64,000 nt of DNA from Deferrisoma camini S3R1 (GCF_000526155.1 NZ_JAFN01000001.1:624501-688500), one strand, 5' to 3'; shown: positions 1-8,294, numbered from the stretch's first letter. Numbers and translations are program-made. The notes: a model not told the origin generated them from the letters alone.

Positions 1-314
1 TCCTGACCGGCAAGGTGCAGGACACCCTGGAGTCCGGGGTGGGCGAGATCCTGGGGTTCGACCAGTTCCACATCGACCCCGCCTACTCCCCCGCGGCCCA
101 GAGCACGGTGCCCCGGATCACCATCGGCAAGGCGATCACCCGCGACCTGTACGCCCGGTACGCGGCGACCATCGGCGCCGAGACGTCCCAGGATCTGGAG
201 GTGCAGTACCGGCTCAGCCCCCACGTGTCCGTTCTGGGTACCTGGTCCGACCGGGGCTCCGAGACATCGGGGTCCCTGGGTGGAGAGGTCCGGTTCCGGT
301 TTTCGTTCCGATGA
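1..314 (+). CDS. tamB: TamB (DUF490) C-terminal end, partial
   Basis: The frame is open from base 3 and encodes the last 103 residues of a protein that starts outside the window. The visible part has the alternating beta pattern and the aromatic/arginine-rich end (GGEVRFRFSFR) of the TamB/DUF490 C-terminal domain, which contacts an Omp85 partner at the outer membrane. The stop codon overlaps the start of the next gene, an Omp85-family protein, by 4 bp (ATGA). That pairing is the usual TamB-TamA type arrangement for lipid transport or outer-membrane protein insertion. The call rests on context plus the tail, because the diagnostic body of the protein is missing. Confidence 0.75.
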   Translation, partial: LTGKVQDTLESGVGEILGFDQFHIDPAYSPAAQSTVPRITIGKAITRDLYARYAATIGAETSQDLEVQYRLSPHVSVLGTWSDRGSETSGSLGGEVRFRFSFR

Positions 315-3016
315 GGCGGCTGGTTGCCCTTCTGCTGACGCTGGTGCTGGCGGCGGCCGCGGCCGAGGCCGGCCAGGGCGGGGACGTGGTCTCCCGGCTG
401 GTGATCGAGAACCGCACCCGGGTGCGCGACAAGGAGGTCCTGCGGCTCCTGGGATTGCGCGCCGGAAGGCCGCTGGACCGCCGGGAGATCGAGCGGGGCC
501 TGGGGCTTCTCGCCCGGAAGGTGGAGGTGGGGGAGGTCCGGGTCGAGGCCGAGCCGGGGGCCGGGGGCGAGACGGTGACCGTGACGGTGCTGCCGAGGCT
601 CCTGGTACGGTCGGTGGGGGTGCGGGGCGGGCCCCGCCGCGTCCGGGAGCGGGCCGAGGCCCGGTTGCGCACCGTGTCGGACCGGCCGGTGGTGTGGGCC
701 CGCCTCGACAAGGACCGGGCGGAGATCCGCGAGGTGTTCCGGAGGGAGGGGTACCCGCAGGCCCGGGTCACGCCGGAGGTCCGGCCCGACGGTTCCGGCC
801 AGTGGGCCGAGGTGGTGTTCCGGGTGGAGCCGGGAGAGCCCCGCCGGATCACCGAGGTGAGCTGGCCCCCGGACTTTCCGGTGGAGCCGTGGCGGCGGGC
901 GGCCCTGCTGAGACTGGGGAGGGGGGATCGGGCGAGCGAGCCCGACTTGGAGACCGGGGTCCGGCGGCTCGTGTCGTTCCTGCGGCGCAACGGCTACCCC
1001 GAGGCCCGGGCCGGCAGCAGCCGGTTCGTCCCCGCGGACGGGGGCGTCCGGCTCACCGTGGGTGTGATCGCCGGCCGGCCGATCCGCTTCCGTTTCGAGG
1101 GGGTTCCGGAGTGGCGCAAGGGGGCGCTGCGGGCCGCGCTCCGGGAACGGTTCGGCCAGCCCGTGGACCGGGCCTGGCTGGACGCCGCGGCCGGGGCCGT
1201 GGCCGAGGTGCTCCGGGCAGACGGGTACCGGGACGTGCGGGTCAGCGTGCGCCAGGAGGAGCCCGGAGACACGGGGCCGCAGGTGGTCACGTTCCGGATC
1301 GAGCCGGGGCCGCGGGTGGCGGTGAAGCGGGTGGAGTTCCGGGGGAACGAGACCATCTCGGCTCGGCGGCTCCGGCGGTACATGGCCCTGGTGCAAGGGG
1401 GGCTGCTGAGACCCCCCCCGTTCACCCAGCAGGCCCTGGAGCGGGATCTTCGGGTCCTGACCGAGTACTACGCCACCAAGGGGTTCTGGGACGCGAGGGT
1501 GTCCCTGGAGGAGATGACCGTCGACCCCGCCGGCGCGGCGTCGCTGACCCTCCGGGTTGATGAGGGCACGCGGTACCGGTGGGGCGAGGTGTCCGTGCGG
1601 GTGTCGGGGGACGAGTCGTTCCGGGCCCCGGTCGACCGGGTGCGCTCGGGGGCGTGGGCCGACGCGGGGCATCTGGAGGAGGTGCGCCGGGATCTGATCC
1701 AACGGCTCGCCGCGGCCGGGTTCCCGGAGGGGCGGGTCACCTACGAAACCCGGGTACGGCGGGGGAGCGGGGTGGTGGACGTGGCGTTTCGGGTGCAGAC
1801 CGGCCCCAGGGTCCGGTTCGGCAAGGTGGTGGTCAGCGGCAACGCCCGCACCCAGACCAAGGTGATCCGCAGGGAGCTCACGTTTCGCCCGGGCGACCTG
1901 TGGGACCCGGCCGCGATCCGGGCGTCCCGGCAGAGGCTGTACGGGCTGGGCTTCCTTCGAAGGGTGGAGGTGGTGCCGGTTCCCACGCTTGCGCCGGCCG
2001 GGGTTCGGGACGTGGAGGTGAGGGTCGAGGAGCAGGACGCGGGCCTCGTGGAGTTCGGGTTGGGGTACGGGACCGAGGAGGGGGTGAAGGGGTTCCTGGG
2101 GCTCAGTCACGGCAACCTGGGGGGCTACGGCCGGAGCCTGGGAGGCCGGTACGACTTCGACCGGCTGGAACGGTCCCTGGCGGTGAACTTCCGGGAGCCC
2201 TGGCTGTTCAACCATCCCGTGGACCTGCGGCTGAGCCTCGTGGACCGGGTGGCCGACCTGCCCGCGTACCATCTGAACGCCACGGCCCTCCAGGTGAGCC
2301 TGGACAAGCGTCTGGGCCCGAGGGCCCGGGGATCGCTCGTGTACACCTTGGAGTCGAACCGGCTGAGCGACCTGGTGCCCGAAGCCGTGGAGGCGGGCGC
2401 CCCGGTCACGAGCTATCTGCTGTCCTCGGTGGGGCCGTTCCTCGCCTGGGACTCCCGGAACGACCCCTTCCGGCCCCGCAGGGGGTTCTATCACACGCTC
2501 CAGGCCGAGTGGGCCACCGATCTTCTGGGATCCGAGGTCCAGTTCGAGCGCTACACCGGCACCGTGAGCGGATACTTCAGCTCCGGGCGCTTCACGCTGG
2601 CCCTGCTGGGGCGGGGGGGGCTGGCGCTCACCCGGGGCAAGACCGCCGAGTTGCCCGTGAACAAGCGGTTCTACTTGGGGGGCCGGAGCACGGTGAGGGG
2701 GTTCCACCGGGACGCCATCGGCCCGCGCTCAGCCGACGGGAGCCCCCTGGGGGGCGACGTCATGGTGAACCTGCGGGCCGAGCTGAGGTATCGGTGGAGG
2801 GGCGCCGTGGGGTTCGCCGTGTTCTGGGACGCCGGCAACGTGTGGAACCGATCCGTGGAGCCCCCCCAGTACACGGCGCTGCGCCAGGGGGCCGGGGTGG
2901 GGTTCCGGTACGAGACCCCCGTGGGCCCCCTGGCCTTGGACCTGGGGATCAACCTCTCCCCCCGGGAGGACGAGGACCGCACCGTCTGGCACTTCACGGT
3001 GGGAAACGTGTTCTGA
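311..3016 (+). CDS. Omp85-family outer-membrane protein with seven POTRA-like repeats
   Basis: 901 residues. A Sec signal peptide covers about residues 1-22. Seven consecutive POTRA-like units follow at about 26-96, 97-176, 177-256, 257-335, 336-420, 421-500 and 501-575, most starting just after a GxP/GxR turn. Unit 5 carries FRGNETIS and unit 7 VVSGNARTQ, typical POTRA openings. The rest is a 16-strand-type Omp85 barrel with the lid-loop motif VRGF (in STVRGFHRD) and a C-terminal phenylalanine. BamA normally has five POTRAs and TamA three, so this is neither in standard form. It follows tamB with a 4-bp overlap, so a TamA-like role with TamB is the likeliest job. No separate bamA is visible in the window. 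Confidence 0.9.
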   Translation: MRRLVALLLTLVLAAAAAEAGQGGDVVSRLVIENRTRVRDKEVLRLLGLRAGRPLDRREIERGLGLLARKVEVGEVRVEAEPGAGGETVTVTVLPRLLVRSVGVRGGPRRVRERAEARLRTVSDRPVVWARLDKDRAEIREVFRREGYPQARVTPEVRPDGSGQWAEVVFRVEPGEPRRITEVSWPPDFPVEPWRRAALLRLGRGDRASEPDLETGVRRLVSFLRRNGYPEARAGSSRFVPADGGVRLTVGVIAGRPIRFRFEGVPEWRKGALRAALRERFGQPVDRAWLDAAAGAVAEVLRADGYRDVRVSVRQEEPGDTGPQVVTFRIEPGPRVAVKRVEFRGNETISARRLRRYMALVQGGLLRPPPFTQQALERDLRVLTEYYATKGFWDARVSLEEMTVDPAGAASLTLRVDEGTRYRWGEVSVRVSGDESFRAPVDRVRSGAWADAGHLEEVRRDLIQRLAAAGFPEGRVTYETRVRRGSGVVDVAFRVQTGPRVRFGKVVVSGNARTQTKVIRRELTFRPGDLWDPAAIRASRQRLYGLGFLRRVEVVPVPTLAPAGVRDVEVRVEEQDAGLVEFGLGYGTEEGVKGFLGLSHGNLGGYGRSLGGRYDFDRLERSLAVNFREPWLFNHPVDLRLSLVDRVADLPAYHLNATALQVSLDKRLGPRARGSLVYTLESNRLSDLVPEAVEAGAPVTSYLLSSVGPFLAWDSRNDPFRPRRGFYHTLQAEWATDLLGSEVQFERYTGTVSGYFSSGRFTLALLGRGGLALTRGKTAELPVNKRFYLGGRSTVRGFHRDAIGPRSADGSPLGGDVMVNLRAELRYRWRGAVGFAVFWDAGNVWNRSVEPPQYTALRQGAGVGFRYETPVGPLALDLGINLSPREDEDRTVWHFTVGNVF

Positions 3017-3050
3017 CGACGCGGTCGGCTCGGGGTCGAGGCCGGCGTGC

Positions 3051-3449
3051 CTACGTGTTCGGAACGAGGCGCAGGCGGATCTTCGACGGATCGAAGCTGA
3101 CGACCTGGACCGGCATCTCCTGGCTTGACAACTGCTGGATCGCATCGGCCAAGGTCTGCGCCGTGCCCACGTACTCCACCTGCAGCTGACTCACCGCGTT
3201 GGCATCGAAGGACTGCTGGTAGATCCCCTTCACGCCGGGAACCGAACGGAGCTTCTGTTTGAACAGGGAGAGGGTCTGGTAGTCCACGCCTTCGATCTCC
3301 ACCGAGAGCAGAGCCGTCGCAGGGGCCCTTTTTTGCAGCGATGCGGCCTTCGGGCGTTCGGGGCCCTTGACGGCCTTGTTCGAGCTCCCCACGCAGCCGA
3401 ACAACGTCAGTGCTGCCGAGGCCAAAACGATCGCCTTCCACTTCTTCAT
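3051..3449 (-). CDS. Small putative lipoprotein, function unknown
   Basis: 132 residues. The N-terminus has a basic start, a hydrophobic stretch and a lipobox (LFGC, Cys19), so it is probably exported and lipidated. A charged linker rich in Lys and Pro leads into a compact domain of about 75 residues with alternating beta/alpha segments (TALLSVEIEGVDYQTL, then LSSQEMPVQVVSF). I do not recognise the family; the fold pattern resembles small ferredoxin-like periplasmic domains. A good ribosome site (GAGGAGG) lies just before the ATG. The gene converges on the Omp85 gene with a 34-bp gap. A weak promoter may lie at 3494-3522 on the minus strand (TTGACC with 17 bp to TAGGGG). Confidence 0.7.
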   Translation of the reverse strand: MKKWKAIVLASAALTLFGCVGSSNKAVKGPERPKAASLQKRAPATALLSVEIEGVDYQTLSLFKQKLRSVPGVKGIYQQSFDANAVSQLQVEYVGTAQTLADAIQQLSSQEMPVQVVSFDPSKIRLRLVPNT

Positions 3450-3553
3450 AGCGCCCTCCTCGTACTTGTGAGATCTGCTTCGTGTGGCCGAATCCCCTAC
3501 CAGAAACGAAGGAAAGGGTCAAGGTCGCGCGACGTGCTTCGACGAGGCCGGGG

Positions 3554-4429
3554 TCAGGGGCGGCCGGGGGTCGCAGGCACGAACCCGCCCTTCTCCTCGT
3601 CCCACTCGTACTCCCCCGCCCCCCACAGGGCTCGCAGGTCTCCGGCCGAGAGCCCCAGGCCGGCCACCGCGTCCAGCCGTTCCAGCGCGCCGAGAACCTC
3701 CGCGTCCGAGATCTCGAAGTCCGCGTCCTGGTCCGCCCAGTGCACGTACTCCAGGTCGGTCCGCACCTCTCCCCGGATCGGTTGCCCGTCCCCCCGGGCA
3801 CGGGTGACCACCCGCCCTCGGAACCGGTGGGTGCTGCCCTCGGGGCCCTCCGGAGCCCGAACCACGTATCCGATCCGGGCGGTGCCGCCTGAGACCGTGA
3901 GGATCCAACGGACCACGCCGTCGTCGCCGGGACCCTGGGCGGGGGGTGGCACCGCCCCCTCGAAGGCCCACCCCCGGGGCAGCTCCTCCCGGACCACGAC
4001 GCGGACCGGGCGGGTGCCGGCCGCCTCCACCTCGATCACCACCGGGATCCTGGTCCCCGGGGGGCAGTAGGGGGGAAGGAGCCGCCGGGCCTCCACCTCT
4101 CCGCTGCCGACCCACAGCCACCACCCGGCCGCGAGGACCAGGGCCGAGGCCACGGCCCCCACCATCCAGGCGAGGCGCCCCCTCTTTCGGTGCGGGCCGG
4201 GCCGGGTCGCCGGGAGGATCTCCTCGAGCTCCACCTCCAGGGCCCGGGCCAGGGCCTCGGCGTTCTCCCGCCGCACCGACGCGGTCCGGTTGTTCTCCCA
4301 CCGGCTCACGGTGTCCACGCTGACCCCGACCACCTCGGCCACGTAGAGCTGGGTGAGGCCCTTGGCCTCGCGGATGCTCCGCACCCGTCCGCCGTCGAGG
4401 CGCAGGGTGGGGGCGTCGGGCCGGCTCAT
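3554..4429 (-). CDS. Membrane-anchored XRE-type HTH protein with extracytoplasmic domain
   Basis: 291 residues from the ATG at 4429. That start is preferred over an upstream in-frame codon at 4582 because it places the HTH domain near the N-terminus. Residues about 10-65 form a Cro/CI-type helix-turn-helix (GLTQLYVAEVVGVSVDTVSRW). One membrane helix lies at about 81-103 and is Trp-rich at its end. The remaining 190 residues would be periplasmic: a beta-rich domain resembling DUF11-type domains, then a tail (FEISDAEVLGALERLDAV) like small modules at the ends of some secreted proteins. The layout is RodZ-like, but the DNA-binding residues look intact. It is divergent from a cytochrome gene, and half-site repeats lie between them, so it may regulate both. 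Confidence 0.8.
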   Translation of the reverse strand: MSRPDAPTLRLDGGRVRSIREAKGLTQLYVAEVVGVSVDTVSRWENNRTASVRRENAEALARALEVELEEILPATRPGPHRKRGRLAWMVGAVASALVLAAGWWLWVGSGEVEARRLLPPYCPPGTRIPVVIEVEAAGTRPVRVVVREELPRGWAFEGAVPPPAQGPGDDGVVRWILTVSGGTARIGYVVRAPEGPEGSTHRFRGRVVTRARGDGQPIRGEVRTDLEYVHWADQDADFEISDAEVLGALERLDAVAGLGLSAGDLRALWGAGEYEWDEEKGGFVPATPGRP

Positions 4430-4474
4430 GCCGGGGCCCCCCGGGCCGGGCCCACGCCGGGCCGACGCGAGACA

Positions 4475-4529
4475 GGCCCGACCCGACATCGGGCCCCATG
4501 CGGCCCGATGTGGATGGTGCCGGCCCGAT
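4475..4529. promoter_or_regulatory. Array of GGCCCGAT half-sites between HTH gene and cytochrome gene
   Basis: Four copies of GGCCCGA(T) lie in the 186-bp divergent intergenic region: at 4475-4481 (forward), 4488-4495 (inverted), 4502-4509 (forward) and 4522-4529 (forward). The second and third form a perfect inverted repeat, ACATCGGGCC with GGCCCGATGT, with a 6-bp centre at 4496-4501. The third and fourth start 20 bp apart, about two helical turns. This looks like an operator for the adjacent HTH protein. A -10-like TATAGA follows at 4538-4543, reading towards the cytochrome gene. Binding is inferred. Confidence 0.5.
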
Positions 4530-4615
4530 TCCGGCCGTATAGACGGGGGGAGAGCCCGGCGCGAGGCGCCACGCCGGACCACCGCCCCCCCAAAAACCAG
4601 GAAGGAGGATCTGCC

Positions 4616-5074
4616 ATGAGAAATCCAGCTGTGTTGACCCTGGTGCTCGTCGCTGCCGTTACGGCCGCCCCGACCGCCCGGGCCGGGGACGCGTCAACGC
4701 CCGTGCCGGAGACCCTGGAGCTCAACGTCCAGGCGAACCATGCCGAGGTGGCCGGGCTCCCCAAGGACACCAAGGCGGTGCCCGGTTTCTCCCACCGGCG
4801 CCACGCCGACGAGTACCTGAAGGGCCGCCAGGCCTTCTCCCGGTTCCCTTACGAAGACTCGTTCACGTGCGCCGCCTGCCACCACACGGCCCAAACCCCG
4901 GAACAGGCCGGATCGTGCCTGTCGTGCAAGGACGCGGACCGGATGTTCGCGGCCGTGGGCGGGCCCGGCAAGGTGAAGAACCTGTTCCACGAGGTGTGCC
5001 GAACGTGCCACAAGGCCGCGGCCAAGGCCGGGGCGGCCGAGCCCCCCACCCGCTGTTCGGGATGCCACCGGTGA
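4616..5074 (+). CDS. Class III-type periplasmic multihaem cytochrome c
   Basis: 152 residues from the ATG at 4616, which has GGAGG 10 bp upstream. A Sec signal peptide covers about residues 1-22 (ends TARAGD). The mature protein has three standard haem sites, CAACHH, CRTCHK and CSGCHR, plus a fourth C-x2-C followed by Lys (CLSCKD) where the second haem site of cytochrome c3 would be. The motif FSHRRH before the first site matches class III cytochromes (c3/c7 fold), which shuttle electrons in the periplasm. Whether the CxxCK site binds haem is uncertain: it could be a degenerate c7-like protein with three haems or an unusual Lys-ligated haem as in NrfA. It is divergent from the HTH gene. Confidence 0.88.
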   Translation: MRNPAVLTLVLVAAVTAAPTARAGDASTPVPETLELNVQANHAEVAGLPKDTKAVPGFSHRRHADEYLKGRQAFSRFPYEDSFTCAACHHTAQTPEQAGSCLSCKDADRMFAAVGGPGKVKNLFHEVCRTCHKAAAKAGAAEPPTRCSGCHR

Positions 5075-5115
5075 GCCCCGCCGCCCACGGGCCGGTCGGC
5101 CCGGGGGTCATTGTT

Positions 5116-5160
5116 GTTACCCCGGCGGACAAGCAGGCGCTATCGCTCCCTTGCCCCGCC
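5116..5160 (+). repeat. Deleted relative of the 268-bp inverted-repeat element
   Basis: The first 35 bp match the left end of the element at 43762 (GTTACCCCGGCGG, then CAGGCGCTATCGCTCCC). The sequence then jumps straight to TTGCCCCGCC, which in the full element lies 180 bp further on near the right end. This looks like an internal deletion. It ends just before the stop codon of the HDAC-fold gene (5169). Confidence 0.65.
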
Positions 5161-5168
5161 CCATCCTC

Positions 5169-6497
5169 CTACCCCCCTGCCCGGCGCTTGCGCTCGACCC
5201 GGTCGTGGGGCCGGTCGTGGAGCTCCACCAGGGCGTACTCGTCGGTGGTGGCCCGGTGGAAGGCGTCCTCCCCTTGCGCCCGGCAGGCGGGGCAGCACCG
5301 CCGGGGCAGCTCCACGGTGAGCACCTTGCGGGCGGGGTTCTCCCAGCTCTCCAGGACCACGGCGCCCCCGCAGTCGTCGCACACCCGCACCCGTTCGTGC
5401 TGCTGCTCCCGGATGCCGGCTCCGTCGTAGAACACGCTGCGGGTCTCCTCCAGGTGGGTGCGGCCCCGGACCGCTTCGGCCCGCAGGGCGTCACGCCGCA
5501 GGAACTTCTCCAGCATCAGCTCGCACAGCCGTTCGATGTATTGGCGCGATCGTTCCCCCATGCGCAGCAGGTCCGGGTGGTAGTCGGGCTCGACCACCGC
5601 GCTGGTGTCCAGGCCCGCCATGGCCAGAAGGATGCCCGTGTTCACGTAGGGCAGCGCGCTCTGCACGGAGTAGCCCCCTTCCAGCACGGCCACGTGGGCA
5701 CGAAGCCGGCGGGTCAGGGTGGCGTAGCCCTGGGCCGTGATCGCCATGTCGGTGATCGGGTCGGTGAAGTGGTTGTCCTGACCGGCGGAGTTCACGACCA
5801 GATCGGGCTTCCACTCCTCGAGCACCGGCAGCACCAGGTGGTCGACCACGTGCAGCAGGCCGTCGTCCGTGGTGCCGGGGGGCAGGGGGATGTTCAGCGT
5901 GGTGCCGAAGGCGTTGGGCCCGCCGAACTCATCCGGGAACCCCGAGCCCGGGTAGAGGGTGCGCCCGTCCTGGTGGATCGAGATGAACAGAGTGTCCGGG
6001 TCGTGCCAGTAGATGTCTTGGGTACCGTCGCCGTGGTGGCAGTCGGTGTCCACCACGGCCACCCGCAGGTCGCCGTAGTGGCTCCGGAGGTGCTCGATCA
6101 TGACGGCCTCGATGTTGATCACGCAGAACCCCCGCAGGCCGTGGACCACCCGCCGGGCGTGGTGCCCGGGCGGCCTCACCAGGGCGAACGCCCTCTCCAC
6201 GTCCCCGTCGAGGACCCGGCGGGCCGCCTCGATGGCCCCCCCGGCCGACACCAGGTGGGAGGGGCTGGTGTGGGTCTCCAGGTCCGGCACCCCGGTGTGG
6301 ACCCGCTCCACGTCGGCCATCGCGGCCACCCGGGGCGGGTACTCGACCACCCCCTCGATGTCCAGGAGCCCCTCCTCGAAGATCTGGTCCCGGGTGTACA
6401 GGAGCCGCTCCTCCCTCTCCGGGTGGGTGGGGTCGATGGCCCAGTCGAACGCCGGAAAGAACACCACCCCCGTGCGTTGGGGCGCGCGAAGCCGCAT
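5169..6497 (-). CDS. Histone deacetylase-fold (AcuC/HDAC family) deacetylase with C-terminal zinc ribbon
   Basis: 442 residues. The arginase/HDAC fold has its catalytic signatures: RPPGHHA (about residue 108), the Zn-binding VVDTDCHHGDGT (about 150), and the late VLEGGYS. Bacterial members deacetylate proteins, acetylpolyamines or small amides; the substrate here cannot be told. After the HDAC domain (about 1-320) comes a helical linker and a four-cysteine ribbon (CDDC, then CPAC about 30 residues later), which is not part of the usual HDAC fold. The protein is cytoplasmic, with no signal peptide. The gene lies 138 bp after the hydantoinase-family gene on the same strand, separated by an octamer array, so it may be transcribed separately. 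Confidence 0.9.
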   Translation of the reverse strand: MRLRAPQRTGVVFFPAFDWAIDPTHPEREERLLYTRDQIFEEGLLDIEGVVEYPPRVAAMADVERVHTGVPDLETHTSPSHLVSAGGAIEAARRVLDGDVERAFALVRPPGHHARRVVHGLRGFCVINIEAVMIEHLRSHYGDLRVAVVDTDCHHGDGTQDIYWHDPDTLFISIHQDGRTLYPGSGFPDEFGGPNAFGTTLNIPLPPGTTDDGLLHVVDHLVLPVLEEWKPDLVVNSAGQDNHFTDPITDMAITAQGYATLTRRLRAHVAVLEGGYSVQSALPYVNTGILLAMAGLDTSAVVEPDYHPDLLRMGERSRQYIERLCELMLEKFLRRDALRAEAVRGRTHLEETRSVFYDGAGIREQQHERVRVCDDCGGAVVLESWENPARKVLTVELPRRCCPACRAQGEDAFHRATTDEYALVELHDRPHDRVERKRRAGG

Positions 6498-6507
6498 GAC
6501 AGACTCC

Positions 6508-6566
6508 TTGGGCCTTCGGCCCGCTGGAAGGCGCGAAGGCTGGAAAGCCGGAAAGCTGAAAACCTC
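6508..6566. repeat. Hairpin plus 8-bp-period array upstream of the HDAC-fold gene
   Basis: A GGGCCTTCGGCCC hairpin (6510-6522) is followed by five exact 8-bp units of the form GCYRGRRR at 6523-6562 and then the tail AACCTC. It lies between two minus-strand genes, so in gene orientation the complementary array precedes the HDAC start codon. It is almost the same composite as 17738-17797. Confidence 0.8.
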
Positions 6567-6635
6567 ATCCGCCCCCTGACCCCATGCCCCCGCCGGAAAC
6601 CCTCCCGGCCCTGGCAGGACGCGGGGAGGGGTTCC

Positions 6636-8294
6636 TCAATCGACCCGGCTCAGGATGCCGGGCCGGATCTGGGCCCGGAGCCGGTGGATCCGGCCCACGG
6701 TGGCGAACCCCTCGATCACGTTGAAGCTCTCGACGTCCGCGATGTCCACCGGGGCCGCCGGGTCCAGCTCCCCCTTGGACCTCGCGGCCACGAGCGCGGC
6801 CTCGGTGGCCCGGGTCTGGAGGTCTGCCAGGGGGAAGGAGGAAGGGATCTCCTCGTACACGCCGGCTTCGGGAATGGACAGGTACCCGCGGGCCGTGTCC
6901 GCCACCGCGTGGACCTCGGCGTTCACCCGGGCCACGGCAGCGCCCACGGCGTTGGCCACGTCGAAGTGGTTGGGCACGGTCACCGGCAGCCCGATCGCCT
7001 CCTCCACGTAGGGCGCGATGGCCCGGGCCGGGCCGCCCACGGCCAGGATGCGGGCGGGCCGCACCCGGTGGCCCTCCAGGAGCTCGTGCAGGGTGTAGAC
7101 GGGCCGGGCGTTCACCTCGTCCAGGGTGCGACGCACGGCCCGGGCGATCTCGGCGGCCCAGGCCTGCAGGATCCGGCGGGCGGCCTCCTCCGGCAGCACG
7201 CCCAGCCCGTCCGCCAGGGGCGCCAGGGCCTCCAGGGCCCGCTGGCGGTTCCCCACGGCCCGGCCCAGCACCACCAGGGCGTCGGTGGGGGTGGGGTGGG
7301 TGCCCCCGAGGGCCGCCGGGGGACCGAACCGACGGGGCCCCACCCGGATCTCCCCGTCCTCCAGCCGGACCCAGCTGTCCCCCCCGGCCGGCGCCGACCG
7401 GGTGAACAGGGCCCGGATCTGGGTGAGGTACGGGCCGATGGTGGCCCCCTGGGGCTCCAGCAAGGGCGCGCCGGCCGAGAACAGGCAGATGTCGGTGGTG
7501 GTGCCTCCGATGTCGAGGCCGACGGTCTCGGCGGCCACGGTGTCGAGGGCCAGGGTGCCCAGGGCGCTCGCCGCCGGGCCCGACAGGGCGGTCTCGGCCG
7601 GGTTGGCCAGGGTGCGGGCGGCGTGGGTGCCGCCGTCGGCCCGCAGCAGGTACAGGGGGGCCAGCACGCTGAACCGCCGCAGGGCGTCGGTCATGGACGC
7701 CACGAAGGTCCGATGGAGCCGCCACGCGCCCGCCGCCAGGTAGGCCGTGGCGATGCGGCGGGGGAAGTTCAGGGTGCCGGCCAGCTCGTGGCCCAGGGCG
7801 ACGAAATCGAACCGGTCGCCGGCCAGCTCGGCCAGCCGGCGCTCGTGGGTGGGGTTGCGGGTGGAGAACTTGCCGGCCACGGCCAGCACCCGGATGCCGG
7901 CGGCCGCGAGCTCGTCCAGGAGCCGCCGGGCCGCCTCCTCGTCCAGGGGCACGATCTCCCGTCCCCGGTGGTCCACGGCGCCGGGCACCACCCGGAACCG
8001 GTCGTCCAGGGCGAGCAGCCGGGGCGAGATGCCCGGCCCGGCCGTCACCAGGGTGCCGGTGGGCTCCAGGTCCCCCTGGACCACGGCGTTGGTCACCAGG
8101 GTGGTGCTCAGCACCACCCGGCGCACCGCCCGGGGGTTGATGCCGTCCAGCAGCTCCTCCAGGGCGTCCAGGGTGCACTCCCGAAGGTCGGCGTGGGTAG
8201 GGACCTTGACCTTGTGGAGGACCCGTCCCTCCTCCACGGCCACGCCGTCGGTATGGGTGCCTCCCACGTCGATGCCGAGAAAGATCCCCCTCAT
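6636..8294 (-). CDS. Hydantoinase/oxoprolinase HyuA-like protein (ASKHA ATPase)
   Basis: 552 residues. The N-terminus has the phosphate-1 loop GIDVGGTHTDGV and a second loop at about 260, VGLDIGGTTTDICLF, both typical of the ATP-dependent hydantoinase/oxoprolinase A (acetone carboxylase beta-like) family. A late VGGPARA adenosine-binding motif (about 425) is present. Classic members work with a HyuB-type partner to open cyclic amides or carboxylate ketones; no HyuB gene is near, so this is one of the stand-alone versions and the substrate is unknown. Its start overlaps the stop of the DUF362/ferredoxin gene by 4 bp, so the two proteins probably act together. Confidence 0.85.
   Translation of the reverse strand: MRGIFLGIDVGGTHTDGVAVEEGRVLHKVKVPTHADLRECTLDALEELLDGINPRAVRRVVLSTTLVTNAVVQGDLEPTGTLVTAGPGISPRLLALDDRFRVVPGAVDHRGREIVPLDEEAARRLLDELAAAGIRVLAVAGKFSTRNPTHERRLAELAGDRFDFVALGHELAGTLNFPRRIATAYLAAGAWRLHRTFVASMTDALRRFSVLAPLYLLRADGGTHAARTLANPAETALSGPAASALGTLALDTVAAETVGLDIGGTTTDICLFSAGAPLLEPQGATIGPYLTQIRALFTRSAPAGGDSWVRLEDGEIRVGPRRFGPPAALGGTHPTPTDALVVLGRAVGNRQRALEALAPLADGLGVLPEEAARRILQAWAAEIARAVRRTLDEVNARPVYTLHELLEGHRVRPARILAVGGPARAIAPYVEEAIGLPVTVPNHFDVANAVGAAVARVNAEVHAVADTARGYLSIPEAGVYEEIPSSFPLADLQTRATEAALVAARSKGELDPAAPVDIADVESFNVIEGFATVGRIHRLRAQIRPGILSRVD

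Noticed and set aside
6636-8294. A hydantoin-utilisation operon
   Set aside because: There is no HyuB, racemase or carbamoylase gene; only the A-type ATPase fold is present.
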